From Pseudomonadota bacterium (GTDB lineage: Bacteria > Pseudomonadota > Alphaproteobacteria > UBA8366 > JADFVY01), in NCBI GenBank assembly GCA_030671915.1, contig DAOVHN010000082.1, positions 1 to 8,192 on the forward strand: a DNA stretch of 8,192 nucleotides, written 5' to 3'. Both the position numbers and the translations under genes were made by a program. The notes below the pieces were generated by a model. That model did no database searches and had not been told where the DNA came from. It was given only the letters and a program-made list of their open reading frames with translations. Of this stretch, positions 1 through 6,133 are shown piece by piece. Position 1 is the first letter of the stretch; the number at the start of each line of letters is the position of its first letter.

Positions 1-659
1 ATGATCAACGAAGCCTGAAAGCGCTCCACCATGTCCTTCATCAGTTCCAGGAGCTGAGCCTGGGTTGTCACATCCAGCGCGGTGGTCGGCTCGTCGGCGA
101 TCAACAGCGCCGGATGGCAGATCAGGGCCATGGCGATCATCGCCCGCTGGCGCAGCCCGCCGGAAAGCTCGAATGGATAGGTCCTGAGCGCCCGCGCGGG
201 GTCGGGGAAGCCAACCATATGCAACATTTCACGGGTCAGGTCGCGGCGCTCCGAGGCCGAGCATTTGCGGTGCAGCATCAAGCACTCGGAAATCTGGCTG
301 CCGACCGTATGCAGCGGCGACAGCGAGGTCATCGGCTCCTGGAAAATGATCGAGATGCGCCCGCCCCTGATATCGCGCATGGTGCGGCTGTTCTGGTGCA
401 GGGTGGCGACATCGACCGGGCCGGCCTTGTTTTCCGGGTCGTCGAACAAAATAGAGCCGCCGGTTATGCGCGCCGATTTAGGCAGGATTCCCATGATGGC
501 CTGGGAAACCACGGTCTTGCCCGATCCCGATTCCCCGACCAGCGCCACGGTGGAGCCCGGCTTGACCGAAAAGGATACGCCGCGCACAGCCTCGATCACG
601 CCTTCGGGCAGGTCGAAGGCAATGCGCAGGTCCCTGACCGTCAGTAGATCGCCCTTCAC
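1..659 (-). CDS. Oligopeptide/dipeptide-type ABC importer ATPase (DppD/OppD or fused YejF-like), 3' end outside window
   Basis: This gene encodes the ATP-hydrolysing subunit of a peptide/nickel-class ABC importer, which would sit on the cytoplasmic face of a two-permease channel. The 219 visible residues hold a complete set of nucleotide-binding motifs: Walker A GESGSGKT (42-49), Q-loop [10 protein letters not shown] (106-115), signature LSGGLRQR (165-172) and Walker [13 protein letters not shown] (185-196). LSGGLRQR and the spacing around [12 protein letters not shown] are typical of the Dpp/Opp group rather than of exporters. Translation starts at a GTG at 659, chosen because it overlaps the upstream stop as GTGA and has GGAGG (671-667) seven bases before it. 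The reading frame is open at base 1, so it cannot be said whether this is a single-domain protein of about 330 residues or the N-terminal half of a fused two-ATPase protein. No substrate-binding protein or permease is visible, so the substrate is unknown. Confidence 0.93.
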   Translation of the reverse strand, partial: MKGDLLTVRDLRIAFDLPEGVIEAVRGVSFSVKPGSTVALVGESGSGKTVVSQAIMGILPKSARITGGSILFDDPENKAGPVDVATLHQNSRTMRDIRGGRISIIFQEPMTSLSPLHTVGSQISECLMLHRKCSASERRDLTREMLHMVGFPDPARALRTYPFELSGGLRQRAMIAMALICHPALLIADEPTTALDVTTQAQLLELMKDMVERFQASLI

Positions 660-1153
660 CAGCCCGCCTCCGTCACCGGCGGCGCGACGCCCAGCGCCTG
701 GAAATTGCCCCGCGTCGTCTCGTTCATCGCGACGCCATGCGCCGCTGCATGGGCCGCGGCCTCGCCTGCCAGTCCCGCGAAACCGTCCAGCGTGGAATCT
801 ACCCGGATATGGAGATCGGGGCCCGAGACCTTCATTTGCATCCAACCTCCCTGACTGTCGCGGCGGGTTGAATAATAATCCAGCCGCAATTGCCGGACGT
901 CGCACCACGCCAGGCGTTTCCCACCGGCGCCCACCACGGTAATCGCCTCATCCGACATTTCTATGACGGTGAACTGACGCAGCGCCGTGCGCAAGCCAAA
1001 AATGCCGAACAGCACGGCCAGGGTGCCGAGAATGACCGTCACCGGCGTGGCGGTCGGCAGGAAAAGGGCGGGTCCGCCGGTGATGGCGAAACCCCCGCTG
1101 GCGCGCAGGTAGTCGCCGGCCAGAGTCTTCGGCGGATAGCGGTATTTGGTCAT
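656..1153 (-). CDS. Small membrane-anchored protein of unknown function, possible PH-like domain
   Basis: I do not recognise this 165-residue protein as a named family. The N-terminal part has a weakly hydrophobic stretch (about 18-33) and a clear membrane segment (about 37-54, PVTVILGTLAVLFGIFGL), together a likely hairpin. A soluble domain of about 100 residues follows, with alternating hydrophobic residues (FTVIEMSDEAITVV, KRLAWCDVRQLRLDYYSTRR, GWMQMKVSGPDLHIRV) and then a helical tail. This pattern of membrane hairpin plus beta-rich domain with a W-x-D-V/I element resembles bacterial PH-domain membrane proteins, but that is a guess from pattern only. The ATG at 1153 was chosen because it overlaps the preceding stop as ATGA. 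An in-frame ATG at 1165 and a longer extension to 1222 are possible but run further into the deacetylase gene. The stop overlaps the next GTG by four bases, so it is probably translationally coupled to the ABC ATPase. Confidence 0.8.
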   Translation of the reverse strand: MTKYRYPPKTLAGDYLRASGGFAITGGPALFLPTATPVTVILGTLAVLFGIFGLRTALRQFTVIEMSDEAITVVGAGGKRLAWCDVRQLRLDYYSTRRDSQGGWMQMKVSGPDLHIRVDSTLDGFAGLAGEAAAHAAAHGVAMNETTRGNFQALGVAPPVTEAGW

Positions 1154-1950
1154 GGCGCCACCCATAGCCCGGCCGGATGGGCGTCGACGGCGGCACGGAA
1201 TTTCGCGACAAACCGCCAGCAAGCCTCATCATGGTCACGGTGATGGGTCAGGAGGCCGGTTGGTTCTCCCTGATCGGCGGTGCCGGTCCGCCGTGCGGCC
1301 AGATGGGCGATCGCCGCCCGCAGGGCTTGCCGCTCGCCCACAAACTGGCGGCCGCCGCGCCAGTCGATGATGTCGATATGGGCGTTGACGACCCTGTCGC
1401 CCTCGTCCGGCCCGCGTGGCCCGAAGCGCGATAATCCCTGCAGTCCCGACTTCGCCAAATTCCGGACAATTTCGTCGCCCGCGCGGTTCCACGGTGGCGT
1501 CAGAATTGGCTCGAAGGCCTCGCCGAACAAAGCCTCCAGCTTTTGGCGGCCCATGACGAGTTCGTCCAGCATGGCCTCCAGCGGCCGATGATCGCCGAAT
1601 TCCGCCTTTTTGGAGGTGGGAGGGGCGTGATTGATATGCGCGTAGCCATGCTGCAGCACCAAGGCCTCCCCGGCGCCCCCGATATGCGCCGCCAGGCGGC
1701 CGGCCAGCGAATCTTCGGTCGTTGCCGGGATGACCGCCAGCGCGATGGGTGTCGGCCCGGCGGCTTCGAGCAGGCGGTCGAGCAACGGCCCCGGCCGCGT
1801 CGCATCGTCGTCGCGCCACCAGAAACGTGCCGTCAGGCCCGTGCGCCCCCAGGCCTCCAGCTCGGCATCGAACTCCCGCCACGGGTCGTCGCCGTCGGCC
1901 GGCCCGCCCGGGGAGCTTCCATCTGTCGTTATCGCGCTCGCACCGTTCAT
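1150..1950 (-). CDS. NodB-like polysaccharide deacetylase family protein, cytoplasmic
   Basis: This 266-residue protein is a predicted carbohydrate deacetylase of the NodB-homology fold, which removes acetyl groups from N- or O-acetyl sugars using a metal held by Asp and two His. Visible motifs are the Asp cluster RDDDA (46-50, motif 1), the metal-binding pair H-x3-H in QHGYAHINH (H101, H105, motif 2), the substrate-groove segment ILTPPWNR (149-156, motif 3) and a late LLTHH element near the C terminus that would supply the last catalytic His. Residues 1-25 are rich in Gly, Pro, Ser and Asp and probably disordered. There is no signal peptide or membrane segment, so it should act in the cytoplasm, presumably on a sugar nucleotide, a lipid-linked sugar or a finished glycan before export. 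The ATG at 1950 was chosen because residues upstream in the open frame are low-complexity and cross into the 3' end of the next gene. It is the only gene in the run that does not overlap its upstream neighbour. The exact substrate is unknown. Confidence 0.88.
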   Translation of the reverse strand: MNGASAITTDGSSPGGPADGDDPWREFDAELEAWGRTGLTARFWWRDDDATRPGPLLDRLLEAAGPTPIALAVIPATTEDSLAGRLAAHIGGAGEALVLQHGYAHINHAPPTSKKAEFGDHRPLEAMLDELVMGRQKLEALFGEAFEPILTPPWNRAGDEIVRNLAKSGLQGLSRFGPRGPDEGDRVVNAHIDIIDWRGGRQFVGERQALRAAIAHLAARRTGTADQGEPTGLLTHHRDHDEACWRFVAKFRAAVDAHPAGLWVAP

Positions 1951-2011
1951 TTGGCGAACAGTATAAGCGGAGTCCCGTGGCGGCGCATAGGGGGCTAGTG
2001 GGCGCTGTCCG
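1951..2011 (-). promoter_or_regulatory. 61-base gap with candidate promoter for the deacetylase sub-operon
   Basis: This is the only real gap in the eight-gene run. On the minus strand a TATACT box lies at 1965-1960, a good match to a sigma-70 -10 element, only nine bases before the ATG at 1950. No convincing -35 hexamer is found at 16-18 bases spacing, and no purine-rich ribosome-binding site precedes the ATG. If the box is used, the transcript would begin within a few bases of the start codon, giving a leaderless or nearly leaderless message. A 6-bp stem (2000-2005 with 2018-2023) straddles the preceding stop codon but has no T-tract, so read-through from upstream is also plausible. Confidence 0.3.
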
Positions 2012-3151
2012 TTAGAGGCGCCCCGCCAACTCCCGCACCGCCCTTGCCGTCTCCGCCGCGCCGTCCAGCGCAAGGCCTTTGAGCGCGGGGGCGGGGCGTA
2101 ACAGCGCTTCGTCGATCGCGGCGGCCAGGGTTTCGGGGGTGAGGGTGGCCTCGTCGACCACCTGGACCCGGCCACGTTCGGCCAGCAGGCGGGCGCGCAG
2201 GGCCTGTTCGGTTTCGCCCTCGGCGGCGAACGGGACCAGTACGGCGCGAACCCCGGTGACGAGGATATCCATAACCGTGTTGTAACCGGCCTGGCTCACA
2301 GACAGCGCGGCGCGGCTCAAAACCTCGCGATAGTCCCGGCGCAGCGTTTCTACCGTAACGCCTTGTGTTTCCGACAATTTCGCCCGTTCCTCCGCCGCCA
2401 GGTTCGGGCCGGTAATCAGGCGCCATGGCGCCTCGGCCATGACGGTCAGCGGGCGCGCGGCCAACGCAGTCCGCAGCAATGCGCCACCCACCGCGCCGCC
2501 GCCCGCCGCGACCACGACCTCGCCCTTGCCCGGCCCGTCCGGTGCGGCGTCCGGCGCGTCCGGCGCCACATAACCGGTGTAGCGGATCAGATCGGTTATA
2601 TCGCTGGCGGCCCGGAAGGTTGCCCCAAAGGGAACCAGCGATTCGTCGCCATGAACCAGCACCGCGTCGAAATAGTTTCGCAAGATCGCGACGATCTTCT
2701 CCTGGCGGCCCGGCTTGTTCTTTTCCACCAGGATGTCGCGCACCGATGAGGCGACCTTGACTCCCCGCGCCTGGGCCACCTCCAGCAGCGGCATCAGTTC
2801 GAACCGGAATTGCCAGCGCCCGAAAGGGAAGCTTTCGACCAGCAGGACCTGGGGGCCGACCTCGTGAAAGGCGGTGAGAAGGGCCTCGCGCCTGTTGTCC
2901 CGCCACGCATCGTCGATTTCCCGGCCTTCCGGATTCACGAGTCGGGTGAATGTCGCATCGGCGGCCTTGACCGACGGCAGCTGCACAAGGCGTGCGCTAC
3001 CGAGATCGGGCATACCCCCGGCCTCCCCGCCGGAAACGCAGGTGACCTCCAGGCCGGCCACCCGCATGGCGCGGATAATCGCCGCGGCGCGCATCTGGTG
3101 GCCGATCCCCAGCAGATGCTGGACATAGACCATGACGCGTGGGGCGGTCAC
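2012..3151 (-). CDS. Predicted glycosyltransferase, COG4671/MurG-like GT-B fold
   Basis: This 379-residue protein is a predicted glycosyltransferase that transfers a sugar from a nucleotide donor. Its N-terminal YVQHLLGIGHQMRAA (9-23) is the acceptor-side Rossmann motif typical of COG4671 proteins, with the G-x-G-H turn. Further conserved points are VESFPFGR (105-112), SSVRDIL (135-141), VHGDE (166-170), a Gly-rich linker AAGGGAVGG (215-223) and SVSQAGYNTVMD (284-295), which in MurG-like enzymes contributes to the donor pocket. It has no membrane segment or signal peptide. Translation starts with GTG at 3151, supported by an AGAGG site (3162-3158) six bases upstream and a GTGA overlap with the phosphatase stop. 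An in-frame ATG at 3133 is less well placed. It is a distant paralogue of the first gene of the run (7365-6130). Donor and acceptor are unknown. Confidence 0.9.
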   Translation of the reverse strand: MTAPRVMVYVQHLLGIGHQMRAAAIIRAMRVAGLEVTCVSGGEAGGMPDLGSARLVQLPSVKAADATFTRLVNPEGREIDDAWRDNRREALLTAFHEVGPQVLLVESFPFGRWQFRFELMPLLEVAQARGVKVASSVRDILVEKNKPGRQEKIVAILRNYFDAVLVHGDESLVPFGATFRAASDITDLIRYTGYVAPDAPDAAPDGPGKGEVVVAAGGGAVGGALLRTALAARPLTVMAEAPWRLITGPNLAAEERAKLSETQGVTVETLRRDYREVLSRAALSVSQAGYNTVMDILVTGVRAVLVPFAAEGETEQALRARLLAERGRVQVVDEATLTPETLAAAIDEALLRPAPALKGLALDGAAETARAVRELAGRL

Positions 3152-3747
3152 CGATTTCCTCTTTTTCCCAGCGGCAGGTTCAGCCGGTCGACCGCCGGCG
3201 CGCCCTCCGCCGACAGGGTGAAAACATGCACGCAGTCGTCGCGCAGTTTCTCTGCTGGCTTATCCGTCATGTCCCAGCCGGTAGCGAGCGCATAGAGCGC
3301 GCGGATGACTCCTTTATGGGTAACGGCCAGAGTCGGCCGCGCGGCCCGGGCGACCTCTGCCAGAAGGGGGGCGAGGCGGCCCTGCACGTCGCGCGGGCTC
3401 TCGCCGCCCGGTGCCCGGAAGTCCAGGCCTTCCGCTTCCCAGGCGACCATCAGGTCGCCAAGCTCGGCGCGCAGGTCCGGCAGCTCCCGGCCCTCCCAGA
3501 CGGCCCAATCCATCTCGACCAGCCGCTCGTCCGTCACCGCCGTCCGGCCGAGCAGAAGGAGCGCGGTCTCCATGGTGCGCGCCAGCGGACTGGCGATCGC
3601 CCGGAATTCGGCCAGATCGGCGGGCAGCGACCAACCCGCGGCAAGTTCCCGCCCGGCCTCGCTGAGCGGGATATCGGTCCGGCCCTGGACGCGGCCGATG
3701 GCGTTCCATTCAGTCGGCGCATGGCGGACGACGGCGAAACGGACCAT
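3148..3747 (-). CDS. Histidine phosphatase family protein (phosphoglycerate mutase-like)
   Basis: This is a 199-residue phosphatase of the RHG/phosphoglycerate mutase superfamily, which works through a phosphohistidine intermediate. The nucleophile is H9 in VVRHAPTEWN (6-15), with R8 in the phosphate pocket. R57 in ASPLARTMETA, the general acid E78 in RLVEMDWAVWEG, GGES (114-117) and the second catalytic His H144 in VTHKGVIRAL are all present, so it should be active. Its length is usual for cobalamin-phosphatase and sugar-phosphate phosphatase members; family membership does not reveal the substrate. It sits between glycosyltransferase genes, with its start codon sharing one base with the upstream stop (TAATG) and its stop overlapping the next GTG, so dephosphorylation of a sugar phosphate or lipid-linked intermediate of the same pathway is a reasonable inference. 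An AGGAA site lies nine bases before the ATG. There is no cobalamin gene nearby to support a CobC role. Confidence 0.93.
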   Translation of the reverse strand: MVRFAVVRHAPTEWNAIGRVQGRTDIPLSEAGRELAAGWSLPADLAEFRAIASPLARTMETALLLLGRTAVTDERLVEMDWAVWEGRELPDLRAELGDLMVAWEAEGLDFRAPGGESPRDVQGRLAPLLAEVARAARPTLAVTHKGVIRALYALATGWDMTDKPAEKLRDDCVHVFTLSAEGAPAVDRLNLPLGKRGNR

Positions 3748-4889
3748 TAGACAGGCTTCCTGCTGGCCGCGGCTGCTTCCCGCAGGATGCGGTCGAGCGT
3801 TTTAGCGGCGGACATGAGATTATGTTTGTCATCTATTATTTTAAGGGCTGTTTCCCTCATTTCCGCAATCAGGTCCGGATCGTCCATAAGGCGCCCCATG
3901 GCGTCGGCGAGCGCCGTTGCATCCCCTTCCGGCGCCAGAAAGCCGGTCTCGCCGTCGATTACGATCTGGCGCACGCCGGGGCGGTCGCCCGCCACCAGCG
4001 GCAGGCCGGCGGCCTGGGCCTCGAGCAGCGCCATGCCATAAGCCTCGTTGATCGCAGGCCAGACACCGATATCGGCGGCCGCGTGCAGGCTGTCGATAGC
4101 CTTGCGGTCCATGCCGCCCAGATAGCGCACCCGGCCAGGGAAATCGAGGGCCTGCTCGACCTCGGCGCGCGCGTCGCCATCACCCGCGACGAGCAGGACC
4201 CATGGCCGCGCCTCCACCTGCTTCAACGCCCGGCCCAGCAGGCGGTACGAAGCCAGCTTGTCACCCGGCCGCATCATCGCGGTCACCGCGATCCAGGGAC
4301 GCCGCCGGTCGATCCCCAGCGCACCCGCCAGGCCGGTCCGCAAGAATTTGCGGCGCGCCGCCGCCAAGCGCGCCGGGCCGGTGTCGAGGAAGGGCGCCAG
4401 ATGACGGATGCGGTCGTCGCTGCCGAGCAGGCCGGCAATGCAGTCCTCGTCCGCCGGATTGAGGCAGATGATCCGGGCGGTAGCGCGCAGTGCCGCCGCC
4501 ACCGCTTCGTGGCCCACGGCCCACGGGCCGCCCTTCTGCTTGGGCGCATAGCTTGCCTCCGCCACCACATAGGGAATGCCGAGGGCGCTGGCGACCCGGG
4601 GACCGATCCAGTCGGGCGCCTTGTGATAGAGATGGTAGGTGAACCACAGGTCCGGCGGCGCGGCGCGGTGCCGCGCGATATAGCGGTCGGCGGACCGTTC
4701 GGCGGTGCCGCGGCGGCGTTCCTGCCGCGCATCGTCGCCCGCGTCGTCGAATGTGCGCAGACGCGATGCAATCTGGACACTATGCCCGGCCTCGCGCAGT
4801 GCGCACAAGAACAGGCGGGCCACCGTGCGGTCGCCCGAGGGCACGGCATGGTCCGGCGATTTCAGCGGCGCGTAAAACGCTATTCGCAT
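3747..4889 (-). CDS. Family-4 glycosyltransferase (GT-B, retaining)
   Basis: This 380-residue protein is a predicted retaining glycosyltransferase of CAZy family GT4. The N-terminal acceptor domain starts MRIAFYAPLKSPDH and has the SGDRTVARLF segment (18-27) where GT4 enzymes usually carry a Gly-rich loop. The C-terminal donor domain contains VLLVAGDGD, the RVRYLGG turn, and the diagnostic E-x7-E motif NEAYGMALLE (281-290, E282 and E290), followed by GLPLVAGDRPGVRQIV and DGETGFLAPEGD. All expected elements are intact and the length is normal. The gene overlaps the upstream glycosyltransferase by ten bases and shares a base with the phosphatase start, so the three are probably translated together. 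The 3' end (residues about 348-360) is encoded by an AT-rich stretch unlike the rest of the gene. Sugar specificity cannot be read from the sequence. Confidence 0.93.
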   Translation of the reverse strand: MRIAFYAPLKSPDHAVPSGDRTVARLFLCALREAGHSVQIASRLRTFDDAGDDARQERRRGTAERSADRYIARHRAAPPDLWFTYHLYHKAPDWIGPRVASALGIPYVVAEASYAPKQKGGPWAVGHEAVAAALRATARIICLNPADEDCIAGLLGSDDRIRHLAPFLDTGPARLAAARRKFLRTGLAGALGIDRRRPWIAVTAMMRPGDKLASYRLLGRALKQVEARPWVLLVAGDGDARAEVEQALDFPGRVRYLGGMDRKAIDSLHAAADIGVWPAINEAYGMALLEAQAAGLPLVAGDRPGVRQIVIDGETGFLAPEGDATALADAMGRLMDDPDLIAEMRETALKIIDDKHNLMSAAKTLDRILREAAAASRKPV

Positions 4890-6133
4890 GCGGCGGCCCG
4901 CTCCCGCTTCTCCGCCAGGCCGAACCGCGTCGCGATGCCCGCGATATTACCGGAAAGAGAAAATGTCTCCCTGACTCTTCGTGCGGCGGCGGCGCCCAAT
5001 TCAAAGCGTAGCCGCGGGTCCTGAATCAGGCGGGCAAGGGACCGCGACAGGCCTTCGATATCGCCGGGTTCGACCAGAAGGCCGGTCTGGCCGTCTTCTA
5101 TCAGTTCGGGGATGCCCGACAGGCGCGTCGCCAGCAAGGGCAGGGCCTGGCTCCCCGCCTCCATCAGGACGTTGGGCAGGCCGTCGCGGTCGCCGTCCTT
5201 GCCGATCTTGCTGGACAGCACGAACAGGTCGGCGGCCCTCAACTCCTCAAGCACCCGTTCCTGCGGCTGTGCGCCTAGCCAGTCGATCCGGTCGGCGACG
5301 CCAAGCCGGACCGCGTCGGCCTCCAGCCTGCCCGATACGCCGCCGCCTCCGACATGGCGGAAACGCCAGTTCGCCTCCAGCGGCAACAGGGCGAACGCCG
5401 CCAGCAGGTCGCCGTAACCTTTTTTCTCGACCGCGCGGCCGACCGAAAGAATGACGACCGGGTCGTGTGGATCGCCGCCGTTCCGCGCGGGTCGTGCCTC
5501 GGCGGGCGGCGGAAAGCGATCAAGGTCCAGCCCGTGGTATACGAGGCCGACTTTTTCCGGATCGGGGGCAAGGCCCGCCAAACGGTCGAATCCGGCGCGC
5601 GTGCAGGTCACCGTCCAGGCGGCATCCGCCAGTTTTTCCGCGATTTCCCAGTCCGGCGAGGTCCAGATATCCTTGGCGTGGGCCGAACAGCTCCAGGGCA
5701 GTCCGCGCATGATCGCCGCATAGCGCGCGACCGAGGCCGGAGTGTGCAGGAAATGGGCGTATAGATGCGTGACGTCGCCCGGCAGTTCGGCCGCCAACAC
5801 GCAAGCCTGGCCGAAGCGGCGGGTACGGTTGCGGGTCGGGTCGCGGCCGAGGTCGCGCCGCCAGATGGCGTGGGCGCGGGCGTATCCCGGCAGCTTCCGG
5901 GCGGCGGCGAAACCGCGGAGTACGCGAAGCGGCTCGGTGAGCAGATATTCGGGCAGGTAAGACACCGGCGCCCCTATTTCCCGGTGCACCGGGTGGATAT
6001 CCTTGTCGGTGGGGTGGCGCAGCGAGACGATCCGCAGGTCCAGCCCGCGCCGTTCCAGCGCCAGTATTTCCTGTGCGATGAAGGTTTCGGACAGGCGGGG
6101 ATAGCCTTTCAGAATGACGGCGACCGCGGTCAC
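4880..6133 (-). CDS. Family-4 glycosyltransferase, WcaL/AmsK/ExpC-like group
   Basis: This 417-residue predicted GT4 glycosyltransferase has the hallmarks of the exopolysaccharide-type group: YPRLSETFIAQE (11-22), HLYAHFLHTPASVARYAA (123-140), SAHAKDIW (150-157), the phosphate-binding GRAVEKKGYGDLL (232-244) and GLPNVLMEAGSQALPLLAT near 318-337. The catalytic E-x7-E motif is present as D317-x7-E325 within DRDGLPNVLME, an Asp-for-Glu variant. GIPELIEDGQTGLLVEPGD closes the donor domain. Related enzymes add sugars to lipid-linked repeat units of colanic acid, amylovoran or galactoglucan, but no such full pathway is visible here. The GTG start at 6133 overlaps the preceding stop as GTGA and leads directly into the conserved N-terminal strand; the ribosome-binding site is weak (AGAGGG close to the start), which suggests reliance on coupling. 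Confidence 0.93.
   Translation of the reverse strand: MTAVAVILKGYPRLSETFIAQEILALERRGLDLRIVSLRHPTDKDIHPVHREIGAPVSYLPEYLLTEPLRVLRGFAAARKLPGYARAHAIWRRDLGRDPTRNRTRRFGQACVLAAELPGDVTHLYAHFLHTPASVARYAAIMRGLPWSCSAHAKDIWTSPDWEIAEKLADAAWTVTCTRAGFDRLAGLAPDPEKVGLVYHGLDLDRFPPPAEARPARNGGDPHDPVVILSVGRAVEKKGYGDLLAAFALLPLEANWRFRHVGGGGVSGRLEADAVRLGVADRIDWLGAQPQERVLEELRAADLFVLSSKIGKDGDRDGLPNVLMEAGSQALPLLATRLSGIPELIEDGQTGLLVEPGDIEGLSRSLARLIQDPRLRFELGAAAARRVRETFSLSGNIAGIATRFGLAEKRERAAACE

Noticed and set aside
114..942. Plus-strand open frames (114-647 and 265-942) opposite the ABC ATPase
   Set aside because: The minus strand holds Walker A, Q-loop, signature and Walker B in order; the plus frames show no domain.
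2000..2023. Stem-loop GGGCGC/GCGCCC around the stop of the 3151-2012 gene as a terminator
   Set aside because: Only six base pairs, a 12-base loop and no T-tract on the minus strand; at most a weak structure.
1951..2175. Extended N terminus for the deacetylase, starting at 2175
   Set aside because: The extra 75 residues are Pro/Arg/Ser-rich low complexity and overlap the 3' end of the glycosyltransferase gene; the ATG at 1950 leads into a normal-length family member.
3822..5024. Plus-strand open frame of 400 codons opposite the GT4 genes
   Set aside because: It is antisense to two complete glycosyltransferases with intact motifs; its product is rich in Arg, Gly, Ala and Pro with no recognisable domain, as expected for a mirror frame in GC-rich DNA.
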